Shown: piece by piece, positions 1-7,400 of the stretch | How the letters are laid out: every line of letters starts with the position of its first letter | How positions within the stretch are numbered: position 1 is the first letter of the stretch | Source of the DNA: Ignavibacteria bacterium | GTDB lineage: Bacteria > Bacteroidota > Ignavibacteria > UBA10030 > F1-140-MAGs086 | Direction of reading: 5' to 3' | Assembly (NCBI GenBank): GCA_016873775.1 | Contig: VGWC01000010.1 | Location: forward strand, 1 to 49,828 | Length of the DNA stretch: 49,828 nucleotides | Notes under the pieces: model-generated | What the model saw: only the letters and a program-made list of their open reading frames with translations | What the model was told of the DNA's origin: nothing | Databases searched by the model: none | Position numbers and translations under genes: made by a program

Positions 1-76
1 GCAATGGATAATATAAGGTGATAAGGTTAGAGCGATTGGAAATACATTTTGCTATTAAGGTTTATAAAAATATTTT

Positions 77-937
77 ATGAAACTACAAACATACATACTT
101 GCTTTTCTCCTCCTTGCGCCATTCTCCACGCTGGTTGCGCAGAGGATTGAGAATGTGGATTTTCGTGTGGTGAATGAAAAAGAAATTTGGGTAACGTATG
201 ATATTGTGGATGCGCTGAACTCCGAGACGTTTGATGTAAGTATGGAAGTTTCTCTTGATGGCGGAAAAACTTACACGATTGTGCCGAAAAGTGTGAGTGG
301 AGATGTTGGAGTCGGTGTTTATGGTGGAAAAGGAAAGAAAATTATTTGGAATGTCTTAGCAGACACGAAAGAATATTATGCCGAACAGACAACTATCAAA
401 CTTTCTGCAAAAGTAAATGTGCAAAAAGGTTTGTATCTTTTTTATGGGCTTGGTGTTGGCTTTATTAGATTTATAGAAACAAATTGGGAAGAATATAGAC
501 CGCCTAACTGGTATGGCGAGCCAACAGGTTATAATGCAAAAAATGAAGAAAGAATTAAGATATCTGTTACCGGAACATTTGGAGCATTATTATTTTTACC
601 TGCAATTGGTTATAGATTTACCAAAGAATTTGCTATTGAATTTCGATTAATCTTGAATGCTTCGGGGGGAAGTAGGCCAATCAAAGATGGAGGTTTACTT
701 GTCGATTTGAAATATTATTTAACTCATAAGTTTTTTCTAAAAGGCGGTACTGGAATTGGAAACAATCAATATGAAGTTAATTATCAGAATATCGCAAATA
801 AATTACCTTTTTCTTTTAGCGCTGGGTGGTTAGATTATTCAAATGAGAATTGGTTTTATGTTTATGAAATTGGATTATTTGGGATGAATGGTTCTCAATC
901 AGTTTCAGTGAACATTGTTTTAGGTTATGACTTTTAG
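77..937 (+). CDS. Exported protein, probable outer-membrane beta-barrel
   Basis: No named family is recognised. Residues 1-22 form a clear signal peptide ending in LVAQ. Residues about 23-113 look like an Ig/fibronectin-type beta domain with a GGKTY turn. From residue 118 the chain alternates aromatic and small residues (GLYLFYGLGVGF) and ends in LGYDF, a terminal Phe as in outer-membrane barrels. The stop codon TAG is part of an AGGAG ribosome site for the caspase-like gene nine bases downstream, so the two genes are probably co-translated. I infer a surface or outer-membrane partner of that protein. Export is well supported; the barrel is an inference and the function unknown. Confidence 0.7.
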   Translation: MKLQTYILAFLLLAPFSTLVAQRIENVDFRVVNEKEIWVTYDIVDALNSETFDVSMEVSLDGGKTYTIVPKSVSGDVGVGVYGGKGKKIIWNVLADTKEYYAEQTTIKLSAKVNVQKGLYLFYGLGVGFIRFIETNWEEYRPPNWYGEPTGYNAKNEERIKISVTGTFGALLFLPAIGYRFTKEFAIEFRLILNASGGSRPIKDGGLLVDLKYYLTHKFFLKGGTGIGNNQYEVNYQNIANKLPFSFSAGWLDYSNENWFYVYEIGLFGMNGSQSVSVNIVLGYDF

Positions 938-946
938 GAGAATTGT

Positions 947-2122
947 ATGTCACAGAAAATAATTTATTTCTTCATCATACTAAATGTAATAAATATTGTT
1001 TATGCTCAAGAAGAATTAATTACTAATACGAGCAAGCCAAAAAACGTGAAAATCGTTGCAGATACAAAATATCCAACAATCAAAATCCTATCTCCACAAA
1101 ACTTTCGCGGAATGAAACCACTTAAAGAATCATCGCTTGAAATTATTGGTCTTGCAAGTGATGAGAGTGGAGTGAGTTTAGTTTCTGTTAATGGAAAAGC
1201 GGCGCAACTTTCTGAGCCATCATATAGCGAAGTGCAACAATATAATGTAAGCGGCAAAGTGGTAAAGTTTTCGGGAGAGGTTTCACTTTCAATGAGAGAA
1301 AATACAATCACTATAATAGCAACGGATACAAAAAATAATACGGCAGAGGAAACGTTTACGGTTGTGCGAGAGGAAGAAAAAATTTCTACACTAATTACAA
1401 CAAACGATTCGCAATTTATCAAAGGAAAATATTATGCGCTTATTATTGCTGTGCAAGATTACAAAAGCATTATGGGTTTGGAGTACCCATTGCAAGATGC
1501 AGAGAATGTAAAAAATGTTTTAACGACAAATTATACATTTGAAAATAATGCAATTCATTTTTTGAAAAATCCTAATCGCAAAGATATTTTTTCTGCGTTG
1601 CAGCAACTCAAGAAAAAACTTTCTGCGGAAGATAATCTGCTCATTTATTATGCAGGACACGGGTTTTGGGATGTGGATAATAGTCAAGGATATTGGCTTC
1701 CCGCGAGCGCAAGTTGGGACGACCGCGCGGAATGGATTTCCAACAGCGATATTCGCGACAACATCAAAAGCATCAAAACGAAACATACGCTGTTAATTTC
1801 GGATGCGTGTTTCAGCGGAGGAATTTTTAAGTCGCGCGAAGCAAAGGAGAAGCCGGATATTTCGATTCAAAAAATGTATGAACTGCCGAGCCGCAAAGCG
1901 ATTACGAGCGGCACGTTCAAAACCGCCGTTCCCGATAAAAGCGTGTTTGCGGATTACTTGCTCAAACGCTTGAAAGAAAATTCCGCAAAGTATTTGGACG
2001 CAGAAAATCTCTATCTCAACTTCAAGCAAGCGGTCATCAATAATGGTCCCGCCGTTCCGCAGTTCGGCGTGATTTATGATGCGGGTGATGAAGGGGGAGA
2101 TTTTATTTTTGTGAGGAAGTAG
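947..2122 (+). CDS. Exported caspase-like (peptidase C14) protein
   Basis: A signal peptide (residues 1-21, ending VYAQ) is followed by a bacterial Ig-like domain at about residues 40-140 and a caspase-like domain from about 160 to the end. The caspase dyad is intact: His238 in YYAGHG and Cys288 in DACFSGG. The signal peptide places the enzyme outside the cytoplasm. The gene follows the barrel-like gene at 77-937 by nine bases with an AGGAG ribosome site. Base composition changes within the gene: the row 1021-1080 has 20 G+C of 60, while 1681-1740 has 34 and 1801-1860 has 30. Substrate and role are unknown; metacaspase-like proteins usually cleave after basic residues. Confidence 0.85.
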   Translation: MSQKIIYFFIILNVINIVYAQEELITNTSKPKNVKIVADTKYPTIKILSPQNFRGMKPLKESSLEIIGLASDESGVSLVSVNGKAAQLSEPSYSEVQQYNVSGKVVKFSGEVSLSMRENTITIIATDTKNNTAEETFTVVREEEKISTLITTNDSQFIKGKYYALIIAVQDYKSIMGLEYPLQDAENVKNVLTTNYTFENNAIHFLKNPNRKDIFSALQQLKKKLSAEDNLLIYYAGHGFWDVDNSQGYWLPASASWDDRAEWISNSDIRDNIKSIKTKHTLLISDACFSGGIFKSREAKEKPDISIQKMYELPSRKAITSGTFKTAVPDKSVFADYLLKRLKENSAKYLDAENLYLNFKQAVINNGPAVPQFGVIYDAGDEGGDFIFVRK

Positions 2123-2219
2123 TTTGCTCGTTTGTTCGTTTCTAAAAAGTTTTTCCATTAACTAACTAACCAGCAAACGAACTAACTAAATAACATTTAA
2201 ATCTAACACCTAAAACCTA
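2122..2219 (+). repeat. Periodic intergenic repeat element before yajQ
   Basis: Positions 2122-2145 read as three 8-bp units, GTTTGCTC, GTTTGTTC and GTTTCTAA. Positions 2130-2141 pair with 2175-2186 in inverted orientation with one mismatch, and AACTAACTAA occurs at 2160-2169 and 2180-2189. A second part at 2199-2219 is three 7-bp units, AAATCTA, ACACCTA and AAACCTA, ending four bases before the yajQ ATG. There is no recognisable purine-rich ribosome site in the element. Related periodic elements lie before hpnC, rnhB and yraN. Confidence 0.65.
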
Positions 2220-2223
2220 ATTT

Positions 2224-2721
2224 ATGGCATCAGACAGTTCATTCGACATCGTTTCTAAAATTGATTTTCAAGAAGTAGATAATGCACTGAATCAAGCGCG
2301 GAAGGAAATTATTCAACGCTATGATTTTAAGGATTCAAAATCATCCATCGAGTTGAAAGAGAAAGAAAAAGAAATTGTTCTCATTTCTGACGACGAATTT
2401 AAAATGAAATCGGTTGTGGACATTGTGCAATCGAAAATGATTAAACGTGGAATACATTTGAAAGCGTTGAAGTTTGGGAAAATTGAACCTGCTGCAAATA
2501 CAACCGTGCGGCAAGTGATTTCTCTGCGCGTCGGAATTGAAAAAGAAGATGCAAAACTTTTGACGAAGATGATAAAAGATTCCAAGTTGAAAGTGAACGC
2601 GCAAATAATGGAAGACCAAGTTCGCGTTGCAGGAAAAAGTAAAGATGATTTGCAGTCTGTAATTCAGATGGTGAAGAATGCTGACCTACCATTTCCAGTT
2701 CAGTTTGCGAATTATAGATGA
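2224..2721 (+). CDS. yajQ: YajQ-family nucleotide-binding protein
   Basis: The 165-residue length and whole sequence fit the YajQ (DUF520/UPF0234) family. Family hallmarks are the N-terminal [20 protein letters not shown] stretch, the QRYDFK segment near residue 33, and the C-terminal [12 protein letters not shown] end. Members are cytoplasmic proteins with two ferredoxin-like domains; some bind cyclic di-GMP and act with transcription factors, while others have only been shown to bind nucleotides. The flanking genes (caspase-like upstream, squalene synthesis downstream) give no functional clue. Whether this copy binds cyclic di-GMP and influences the nearby flagellar locus is not shown by the sequence. 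The start follows a periodic repeat rather than a ribosome site, but no other start fits the family. Confidence 0.93.
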   Translation: MASDSSFDIVSKIDFQEVDNALNQARKEIIQRYDFKDSKSSIELKEKEKEIVLISDDEFKMKSVVDIVQSKMIKRGIHLKALKFGKIEPAANTTVRQVISLRVGIEKEDAKLLTKMIKDSKLKVNAQIMEDQVRVAGKSKDDLQSVIQMVKNADLPFPVQFANYR

Positions 2722-2802
2722 TATGCGATTTGAGATTTGCGATGTGAGTATTTTGAATTGACTTGATATGGACTCACATATCTCACATCTCACATCTCAC
2801 AT
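2720..2802 (+). repeat. Heptamer inverted-repeat element overlapping hpnC start
   Basis: The left half, 2720-2747, is four 7-bp units: GATATGC, GATTTGA, GATTTGC and GATGTGA. The right half holds CTCACAT at 2773-2779, 2782-2788, 2789-2795 and 2796-2802, the complement of the left units (GATGTGAG against CTCACATC). The right half lies inside the hpnC reading frame and encodes the Ser/His-rich start of that protein. This is the same design as the element before rnhB, with a different unit sequence. Confidence 0.7.
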
Positions 2803-3703
2803 CATTTCACATTCACTAAAAGAAATAGACGATGCATTTGATTATTGTGCAAGAATTACAAATTCACATTACGAAAATTTTCCAGTTGCATCGTTATTTC
2901 TTCCGCAGGAAAAACGTCCGTACATCCAAGCGATTTATGCTTTTGCAAGAACTGCTGATGATTATTCCGACGAAGGAAATATTTCGGTTGAAGAACGTAT
3001 GGAAAAATTAGAAGATTGGAATACGCAACTTGACCTTTGTTTTCAGCATCAATCTCAACATCCAATTTTTATTGCATTGGAAGAAACTGTTTTTAAACTC
3101 AATCTTCCGAAAGAACCATTTACCGATTTACTTACAGCATTCAAGATGGATGTAACAAAAAATCGTTTTGAAAATTTTGAAGAGTTGCTTTTCTATTGCA
3201 AACACTCTGCAAATCCGGTTGGAAGATTAGTGTTGCTCGTGTTCGGTTATCGCGATGAAAAACTATTTCAGTTTTCCGACAACATTTGCACTGCATTACA
3301 ACTCGCAAATTTTTGGCAAGATGTTTCTGTTGATAAAAATAAAAACAGACTTTATATTCCACTTGATGATATGAAACGATTTGATTATTCAGCGGAGAAA
3401 TGGAATGATGGAGTTATGGATGATAGTTTTTTTCAATTGATGAAATTTCAAGCAGAAAGAACGAAACAACTTTTTTATGATGGAACAGAATTACTCGAAA
3501 GCGTTGATAAAGATTTGCGTTTGGAATTACGACTCGTATGGTTTGGCGGAATGAAAATTATACGAAAGATTGAAAAACAAAATTACAACGCGTTTGCGCG
3601 AAGACCACAATTGAATTTGTTCGATAAACTTTCAGTATTTTACAAAGGAATGTTTGCAAAAAGTTTTTATCACAATCCAGAATCACCTGCACGATGGGAA
3701 TAA
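2768..3703 (+). CDS. hpnC: Squalene synthesis protein HpnC (hydroxysqualene synthase)
   Basis: This trans-isoprenyl diphosphate synthase-family enzyme belongs to the three-step squalene route, where HpnC converts presqualene diphosphate to hydroxysqualene. The first acidic motif is FARTADDYSDEG (residues 59-70); the second is around Asp185 in FWQDVSVDKNKNRLYIP, where HpnC has FWQD in place of the HpnD NIIRD form. HpnD follows with a 10-base overlap and HpnE after that, so all three enzymes are here. The N-terminus (MDSHISHLTSHIISHS) is encoded by the CTCACAT repeats and is not conserved in the family. No other ATG, GTG or TTG in this frame lies between it and the conserved region, so I keep this start. 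Confidence 0.92.
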   Translation: MDSHISHLTSHIISHSLKEIDDAFDYCARITNSHYENFPVASLFLPQEKRPYIQAIYAFARTADDYSDEGNISVEERMEKLEDWNTQLDLCFQHQSQHPIFIALEETVFKLNLPKEPFTDLLTAFKMDVTKNRFENFEELLFYCKHSANPVGRLVLLVFGYRDEKLFQFSDNICTALQLANFWQDVSVDKNKNRLYIPLDDMKRFDYSAEKWNDGVMDDSFFQLMKFQAERTKQLFYDGTELLESVDKDLRLELRLVWFGGMKIIRKIEKQNYNAFARRPQLNLFDKLSVFYKGMFAKSFYHNPESPARWE

Positions 3704-4536
3704 CGGTTGCCGCTGATATTGTCCGCGAAAGTCATTCGAGTTTCACGCTTCCGTTTTTGTTGTTTCCCAAAGAACAGCGGGAAGCATTAAATACAGTGTA
3801 TGCATTTTGTCGTCGCACTGATGATATTGTTGATGAAATTGAAGATACATCGTTGCGCGTGTTGTTTTTAAAAAAATGGCGCGAAGAACTTGGTAATGCA
3901 TTAAACGGAAATTCGGAATATGTGTTGTTGAATCAATTGATTGTCGTTGCCAAAAAATTTAACATTCCCATCGAATATTTTTATCAACTTATTGAAGGTG
4001 TGGAAATGGATTTGAACAAAACGCGCTATCGAACGTTCGATGAGTTGCAGCAATATTGCGAATATGTTGCATCCTCTGTTGGTTTAATGTGCATAGAAAT
4101 TTTCGGTGCGCGAAAAGAACAGACGAAAGAATACGCACTGAATTTGGGAATTGCACTGCAACTCACGAATATCATTCGGGATGTGAAAGAAGATGCAAAG
4201 CAAGGAAGAATATATTTTCCGCTTGAAGATTTGCAGCGATTCAATTATTCCGAAAATGAATTGCTCAAGAATTTGTATAACGATAAATTTGTTGCGCTCA
4301 TGAATTTTCAAACACAGCGAGCGCAAGAATTTTATGAACGAGCAATGCAATTACTTCCCCATGAAGAAAAACGCTCAATGTTTGCTGCAAAAATTATGGA
4401 GCGTGTTTACTATCATACACTTATCCGCATCAAGAAATTTCGCTATAATGTATTCGAAAGAAAATTATCCTTGCCAAAATATTTGCGCATATTGATAGCG
4501 ATGAAATATTGGGTAAAACTTCGCCTCTTTGGATAA
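3694..4536 (+). CDS. hpnD: Presqualene diphosphate synthase HpnD
   Basis: HpnD condenses two farnesyl diphosphates to presqualene diphosphate, the first step of the HpnC/D/E route to squalene. Both acidic motifs are intact: YAFCRRTDDIVDE (Asp43, Asp44) and LTNIIRDVKEDAKQGRIYFP (around Asp163). The length of 280 residues is usual. The ATG lies inside the last codons of hpnC (10-base overlap), which indicates translational coupling. The C-terminus is basic and could touch the membrane. Phytoene synthases share the fold, but the paired hpnC and hpnE make the squalene role much more likely. Confidence 0.93.
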   Translation: MGITVAADIVRESHSSFTLPFLLFPKEQREALNTVYAFCRRTDDIVDEIEDTSLRVLFLKKWREELGNALNGNSEYVLLNQLIVVAKKFNIPIEYFYQLIEGVEMDLNKTRYRTFDELQQYCEYVASSVGLMCIEIFGARKEQTKEYALNLGIALQLTNIIRDVKEDAKQGRIYFPLEDLQRFNYSENELLKNLYNDKFVALMNFQTQRAQEFYERAMQLLPHEEKRSMFAAKIMERVYYHTLIRIKKFRYNVFERKLSLPKYLRILIAMKYWVKLRLFG

Positions 4537-4666
4537 ACCCAATATCGAATTAAAGAAATAAAGTATTTTGGAGTTCGTAAGTCACAATTTCTCAGCGCTC
4601 CACTGTTCCTCGACTCATCATTTCAATTGCTTGATATTCTCAATCAGTTTTATTCTATAGCAACAA

Positions 4667-5986
4667 GTGAAAACTGACGTTCTCATTATCGGTGGGGGTT
4701 TGAGCGGACTTGCAACCGCTGTAAAACTTTCACAAAAAGGCGTTAAGAAAATAACACTTGTTGAGGCGAGCGGAAAACTTGGCGGCAGAACGTATTCGTT
4801 TATGCACAAAGAAACCGGCGATATCATTGATAATGGACAACACGTTCTCGTTGGCGCGTACACAAACACTCTTGAATATTTGGATATTATTGGAACAGGA
4901 AAATTTCTTTCTGTGCAAGAAGAACCACATTTGAATTTTTGGTCTGAAGACAAGGGATTTTCGACATTTGAAATTGGAACAGGAAAAATATCTGTTTCGT
5001 TGAAGTTTAAAGGACTTTCGCTTATAAGCAGAATTGGTTTGAAAAACGTTGGGAACTTTATTCAAAAATTTCCATCGAACGAAAATGAAATTGTTGATTC
5101 AACAGTTGAAGATTGGTTGAATTCGTTACATCAATCGGAAGAAGCGAAAAATAATTTTTGGTTTCCAATTGCTATTGCTGTAATGAATGAATTGCCGGAA
5201 CAAGCATCAGCATTGTTATTTGCGCGTTCACTTAAGTCAGTTTTTTTTTCAAGTAAAGGAAATGCACGTATCCTCATTCCGACAATCGGACAAACGGAAC
5301 TGTATGTTGAACGTGCGGAAAAATTGTTGGAGAAAAGTGGAGTGGAAATTTTTTTAAACAATGAAGTAGTTTCCCTCGAAGAAAAAAATGGTAAATTTAT
5401 TTCAGCGCGATATCATAATGGTGAAAAAATAGAAGCAAACTATTTTGTCAGTTGCGTTCCATACTTTGCGCTTGACAGAATTATAGAAAATTCTGAAACG
5501 GATGAAAAACAGTTTTCATATTTGAAGGAATTTTCTTCTTCTCCGATTATCTCCGCCTATTTTTGGTTTGATAGAGAAGTAATGAAACAAGATTTTGTTG
5601 GAGTTTGCGGTAGAACTATACAATGGATTTTTAATCGGGAACAAATTTTACAAAATAAAAATAAACTACCACAATGTATTTCCGTTGTCATCAGTGGTGC
5701 ATACGTATTGATTGATAAATCGAAAGGCGAAATTGAAAAATTATGTTTGAATGAAATGCAAGAAATTTTTCCGAAAGCAACGAGCGAAAATATGCTTCAT
5801 TCATTTATTATAAAGGAAAAGCGAGCAACATTTTCATCTTCTCCATCAATTGAATTTCTTCGGACAAAAACAGAAACTGTGTACGAAAATTTTCTTCTTG
5901 CTGGTGATTGGACAAATACGAAACTTCCCGCAACAATTGAAGGAGCAATACAAAGCGGGTTTGAAGTTGCAAAAAAAATATTTTAA
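4667..5986 (+). CDS. hpnE: Hydroxysqualene dehydroxylase HpnE
   Basis: This is an FAD-dependent amine-oxidase/phytoene-desaturase-like enzyme that reduces hydroxysqualene to squalene. The N-terminal dinucleotide-binding motif LIIGGGLSGLATA covers residues 7-19, followed by the LVEASGKLGGRTYS strand typical of the family. The C-terminal FAD motif is FLLAGDWTNTKLPATIEGA. The start is GTG at 4667, which places the nucleotide-binding motif at the usual distance from the N-terminus. A 130-base gap separates it from hpnD; I see no gene or clear hairpin in that gap. Squalene cyclase and later hopanoid genes are not in the window, so the final product (hopanoid, sterol or free squalene) cannot be told. 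Confidence 0.92.
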   Translation: MKTDVLIIGGGLSGLATAVKLSQKGVKKITLVEASGKLGGRTYSFMHKETGDIIDNGQHVLVGAYTNTLEYLDIIGTGKFLSVQEEPHLNFWSEDKGFSTFEIGTGKISVSLKFKGLSLISRIGLKNVGNFIQKFPSNENEIVDSTVEDWLNSLHQSEEAKNNFWFPIAIAVMNELPEQASALLFARSLKSVFFSSKGNARILIPTIGQTELYVERAEKLLEKSGVEIFLNNEVVSLEEKNGKFISARYHNGEKIEANYFVSCVPYFALDRIIENSETDEKQFSYLKEFSSSPIISAYFWFDREVMKQDFVGVCGRTIQWIFNREQILQNKNKLPQCISVVISGAYVLIDKSKGEIEKLCLNEMQEIFPKATSENMLHSFIIKEKRATFSSSPSIEFLRTKTETVYENFLLAGDWTNTKLPATIEGAIQSGFEVAKKIF

Positions 5987-6003
5987 TTTTTTTTTAGTTA
6001 CTA

Positions 6004-6032
6004 TTGACTTTTGTAAAAAAACGTTATATATT
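6004..6032 (+). promoter_or_regulatory. Sigma70-like promoter before the 6196-6825 pair
   Basis: TTGACT (6004-6009) and TATATT (6027-6032) are separated by 17 bases, the best spacing for a housekeeping promoter. Transcription would begin near 6039 and leave a leader of about 157 bases. A small dyad, GTTTTAC (6139-6145) and GTAAAAC (6151-6157) around a 5-base loop, lies in that leader. Confidence 0.5.
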
Positions 6033-6195
6033 TCACCCAGAAACATAAAAGTAACCCATAAATCATTCCTAATATCCTTGATACTCGCCTATCGAACGGT
6101 TGATACGAATTTACTCAATAACTAATCTGTAAGTTCACGTTTTACATTTCGTAAAACATATTTATTTTACATCATCGAAACTCAAGAGAGTAAGG

Positions 6196-6486
6196 ATGAA
6201 ATCTCCACTATTAAAAAACGTTCAACTGATTCGCCATAATCATTTTTTGTTCCATCAATGCGAATACTGTGGAAAAGCATGGAAATCCAAAAATGAATTT
6301 TTAAGAGACAAAAATATTTCTCTCAATAATTATTCATTACATCACGAGGAGCCGGTTTCTGATTTATCGTATGGAGGCGTACTTGTGTTTGTTCATAGTT
6401 CGCGGGAATGCGGGAAGTTTTTGCGAATTAAAGCAAGTGATTTTCGCGACAGGATGCGTGGGCATTCACTATTAAAGATGAAATAA
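6196..6486 (+). CDS. Small cysteine-containing protein, unknown function
   Basis: I do not recognise this 96-residue protein. It has a CxxC pair (Cys22, Cys25, in HQCEYCGKAW), adjacent histidines at 49-50 and a third cysteine at 72 (RECGKF), a possible metal site of the zinc-ribbon kind with one ligand unclear. It is basic and has neither signal peptide nor membrane segment. GAGAGTAAGG just before the ATG is a good ribosome site. It sits behind a sigma70-like promoter and 36 bases before another small cysteine-bearing protein, between the squalene genes and the flagellar locus. A nucleic-acid-binding or regulatory role is only a guess. Confidence 0.6.
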   Translation: MKSPLLKNVQLIRHNHFLFHQCEYCGKAWKSKNEFLRDKNISLNNYSLHHEEPVSDLSYGGVLVFVHSSRECGKFLRIKASDFRDRMRGHSLLKMK

Positions 6487-6522
6487 TATCCTTTTCAATA
6501 CGATTATTTAGAATTAACAAAT

Positions 6523-6825
6523 ATGAAGAAAGACGTAAAAGATTTACTTCAGTTTTCACAAACTGAAAATACTGGGCATCAAACAAAACCGTTTGTTGAA
6601 TTTGGAACGATGAGACAAATTTCCGGAGTACGATTTCGCGCTTCGGGAAATGTATTTAAATCAAAAAGTATTCAGCATAATCGAGAAAAAACTATTCACG
6701 TAACTCCCGGCGACGATGAAGACCAACCGATAATTGTCATTCGTCGTTCTGAAGGAGTTGTTGATTCAATAGAGTTTTCTTGTAAGTGTGGGCGTTCGAG
6801 TGCAGTGAATTTAAAATATGAGTGA
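6523..6825 (+). CDS. Small protein with C-terminal CKCG motif, unknown function
   Basis: No family is recognised for this 100-residue protein. The N-terminal half is polar. The middle contains an acidic GDDEDQP stretch followed by beta-rich IIVIRRSEG. The end carries CKCG (Cys87, Cys89) in a short strand-turn-strand, a form seen in single knuckles of zinc ribbons. There is no signal peptide. It follows the 96-residue cysteine protein by 36 bases and is the last gene before the sigma54-type promoter of flgB. The two small proteins could supply complementary cysteines in one complex, but that is speculation. Confidence 0.6.
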   Translation: MKKDVKDLLQFSQTENTGHQTKPFVEFGTMRQISGVRFRASGNVFKSKSIQHNREKTIHVTPGDDEDQPIIVIRRSEGVVDSIEFSCKCGRSSAVNLKYE

Positions 6826-6839
6826 ACGGTTGGCTAATT

Positions 6840-6876
6840 TTAACCAAGAATTAACCAAATACAATTCTTTAACCAA
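6840..6876 (+). promoter_or_regulatory. Three TTAACCAA copies upstream of flgB promoter
   Basis: TTAACCAA occurs exactly at 6840-6847, 6851-6858 and 6869-6876. The first two are 11 bases apart start to start, about one helical turn. Relative to the start predicted from the sigma54-type site downstream they lie about 80 to 115 bases upstream, where enhancer-binding proteins of sigma54 promoters normally bind. The binding protein is unknown. Confidence 0.45.
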
Positions 6877-6928
6877 ATGTAAAGTTCTTAAAATATGTTT
6901 TTTTTCGATTTTCAAACAAAAAACATTG

Positions 6929-6944
6929 TGGTATAAATATTGCT
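6929..6944 (+). promoter_or_regulatory. Sigma54-type promoter of flgB
   Basis: TGGTATAAATATTGCT has the invariant GG and GC of a sigma54 (RpoN) promoter with the exact consensus spacing (TGG, eight bases, TTGC). Transcription would start near 6955, 28 bases before the flgB ATG. It heads the whole rod, switch and export gene block. The middle positions differ from the consensus CACG, so this is a good but not perfect match. Confidence 0.55.
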
Positions 6945-6982
6945 AATTTTCAAAAACATCAAATCAACAAAATAATTAAATT

Positions 6983-7393
6983 ATGATATCTTCATTTTTT
7001 GACAAAACTAAAGTTCCATTGTTAGAAAAAGCGATGGATGCGTATCTCGTTCGTCATCAAATTACTGCTGACAATATTGCGAACATTGGAACACCGGGGT
7101 ATAAAACCAAACGAGTAAAGTTTGAAGAATATTTTCAAGATGCACTCGGCGGCAGTAGGTTGATTGGGGCGAGAACGAACGAAAATCATATCCCTCTCGG
7201 AAAAGCATCCGTTGAGAATTTAAGTTCTACAATCAATGAAATAAACTTTGGAAATCATATGGCAAGCGGTACTAATGATGTAGATATTGACAGAGAAATG
7301 GCAGAACTTGCAAAAAATCAAATTCAATTTAAGTTTTCTTCTCAGGCAACCGCGGGGATTTTTCAGCAACTTCAAAAAGCAATCAAAGGATAA
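6983..7393 (+). CDS. flgB: Flagellar proximal rod protein FlgB
   Basis: FlgB is a proximal rod subunit exported by the flagellar type III system. The N-terminal rod/hook motif NIANIGTPGYK covers residues 31-41, and the C-terminal helix NDVDIDREMAELAKNQIQF is the matching coiled-coil partner. At 136 residues it has the usual length. It is the first gene of the flagellar block, 28 bases after the start predicted for the sigma54-type promoter, and is followed by flgC after seven bases. No clear purine-rich ribosome site precedes the ATG, which matches several other genes in this window. Confidence 0.95.
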   Translation: MISSFFDKTKVPLLEKAMDAYLVRHQITADNIANIGTPGYKTKRVKFEEYFQDALGGSRLIGARTNENHIPLGKASVENLSSTINEINFGNHMASGTNDVDIDREMAELAKNQIQFKFSSQATAGIFQQLQKAIKG

Positions 7394-7400
7394 TTAAGTT

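Noticed and set aside
5850-6125. Plus-strand open frame of 91 codons spanning the hpnE end and the next gap
   Set aside because: It overlaps the conserved FAD motif of hpnE in another frame and is Phe/Lys-rich without family features.
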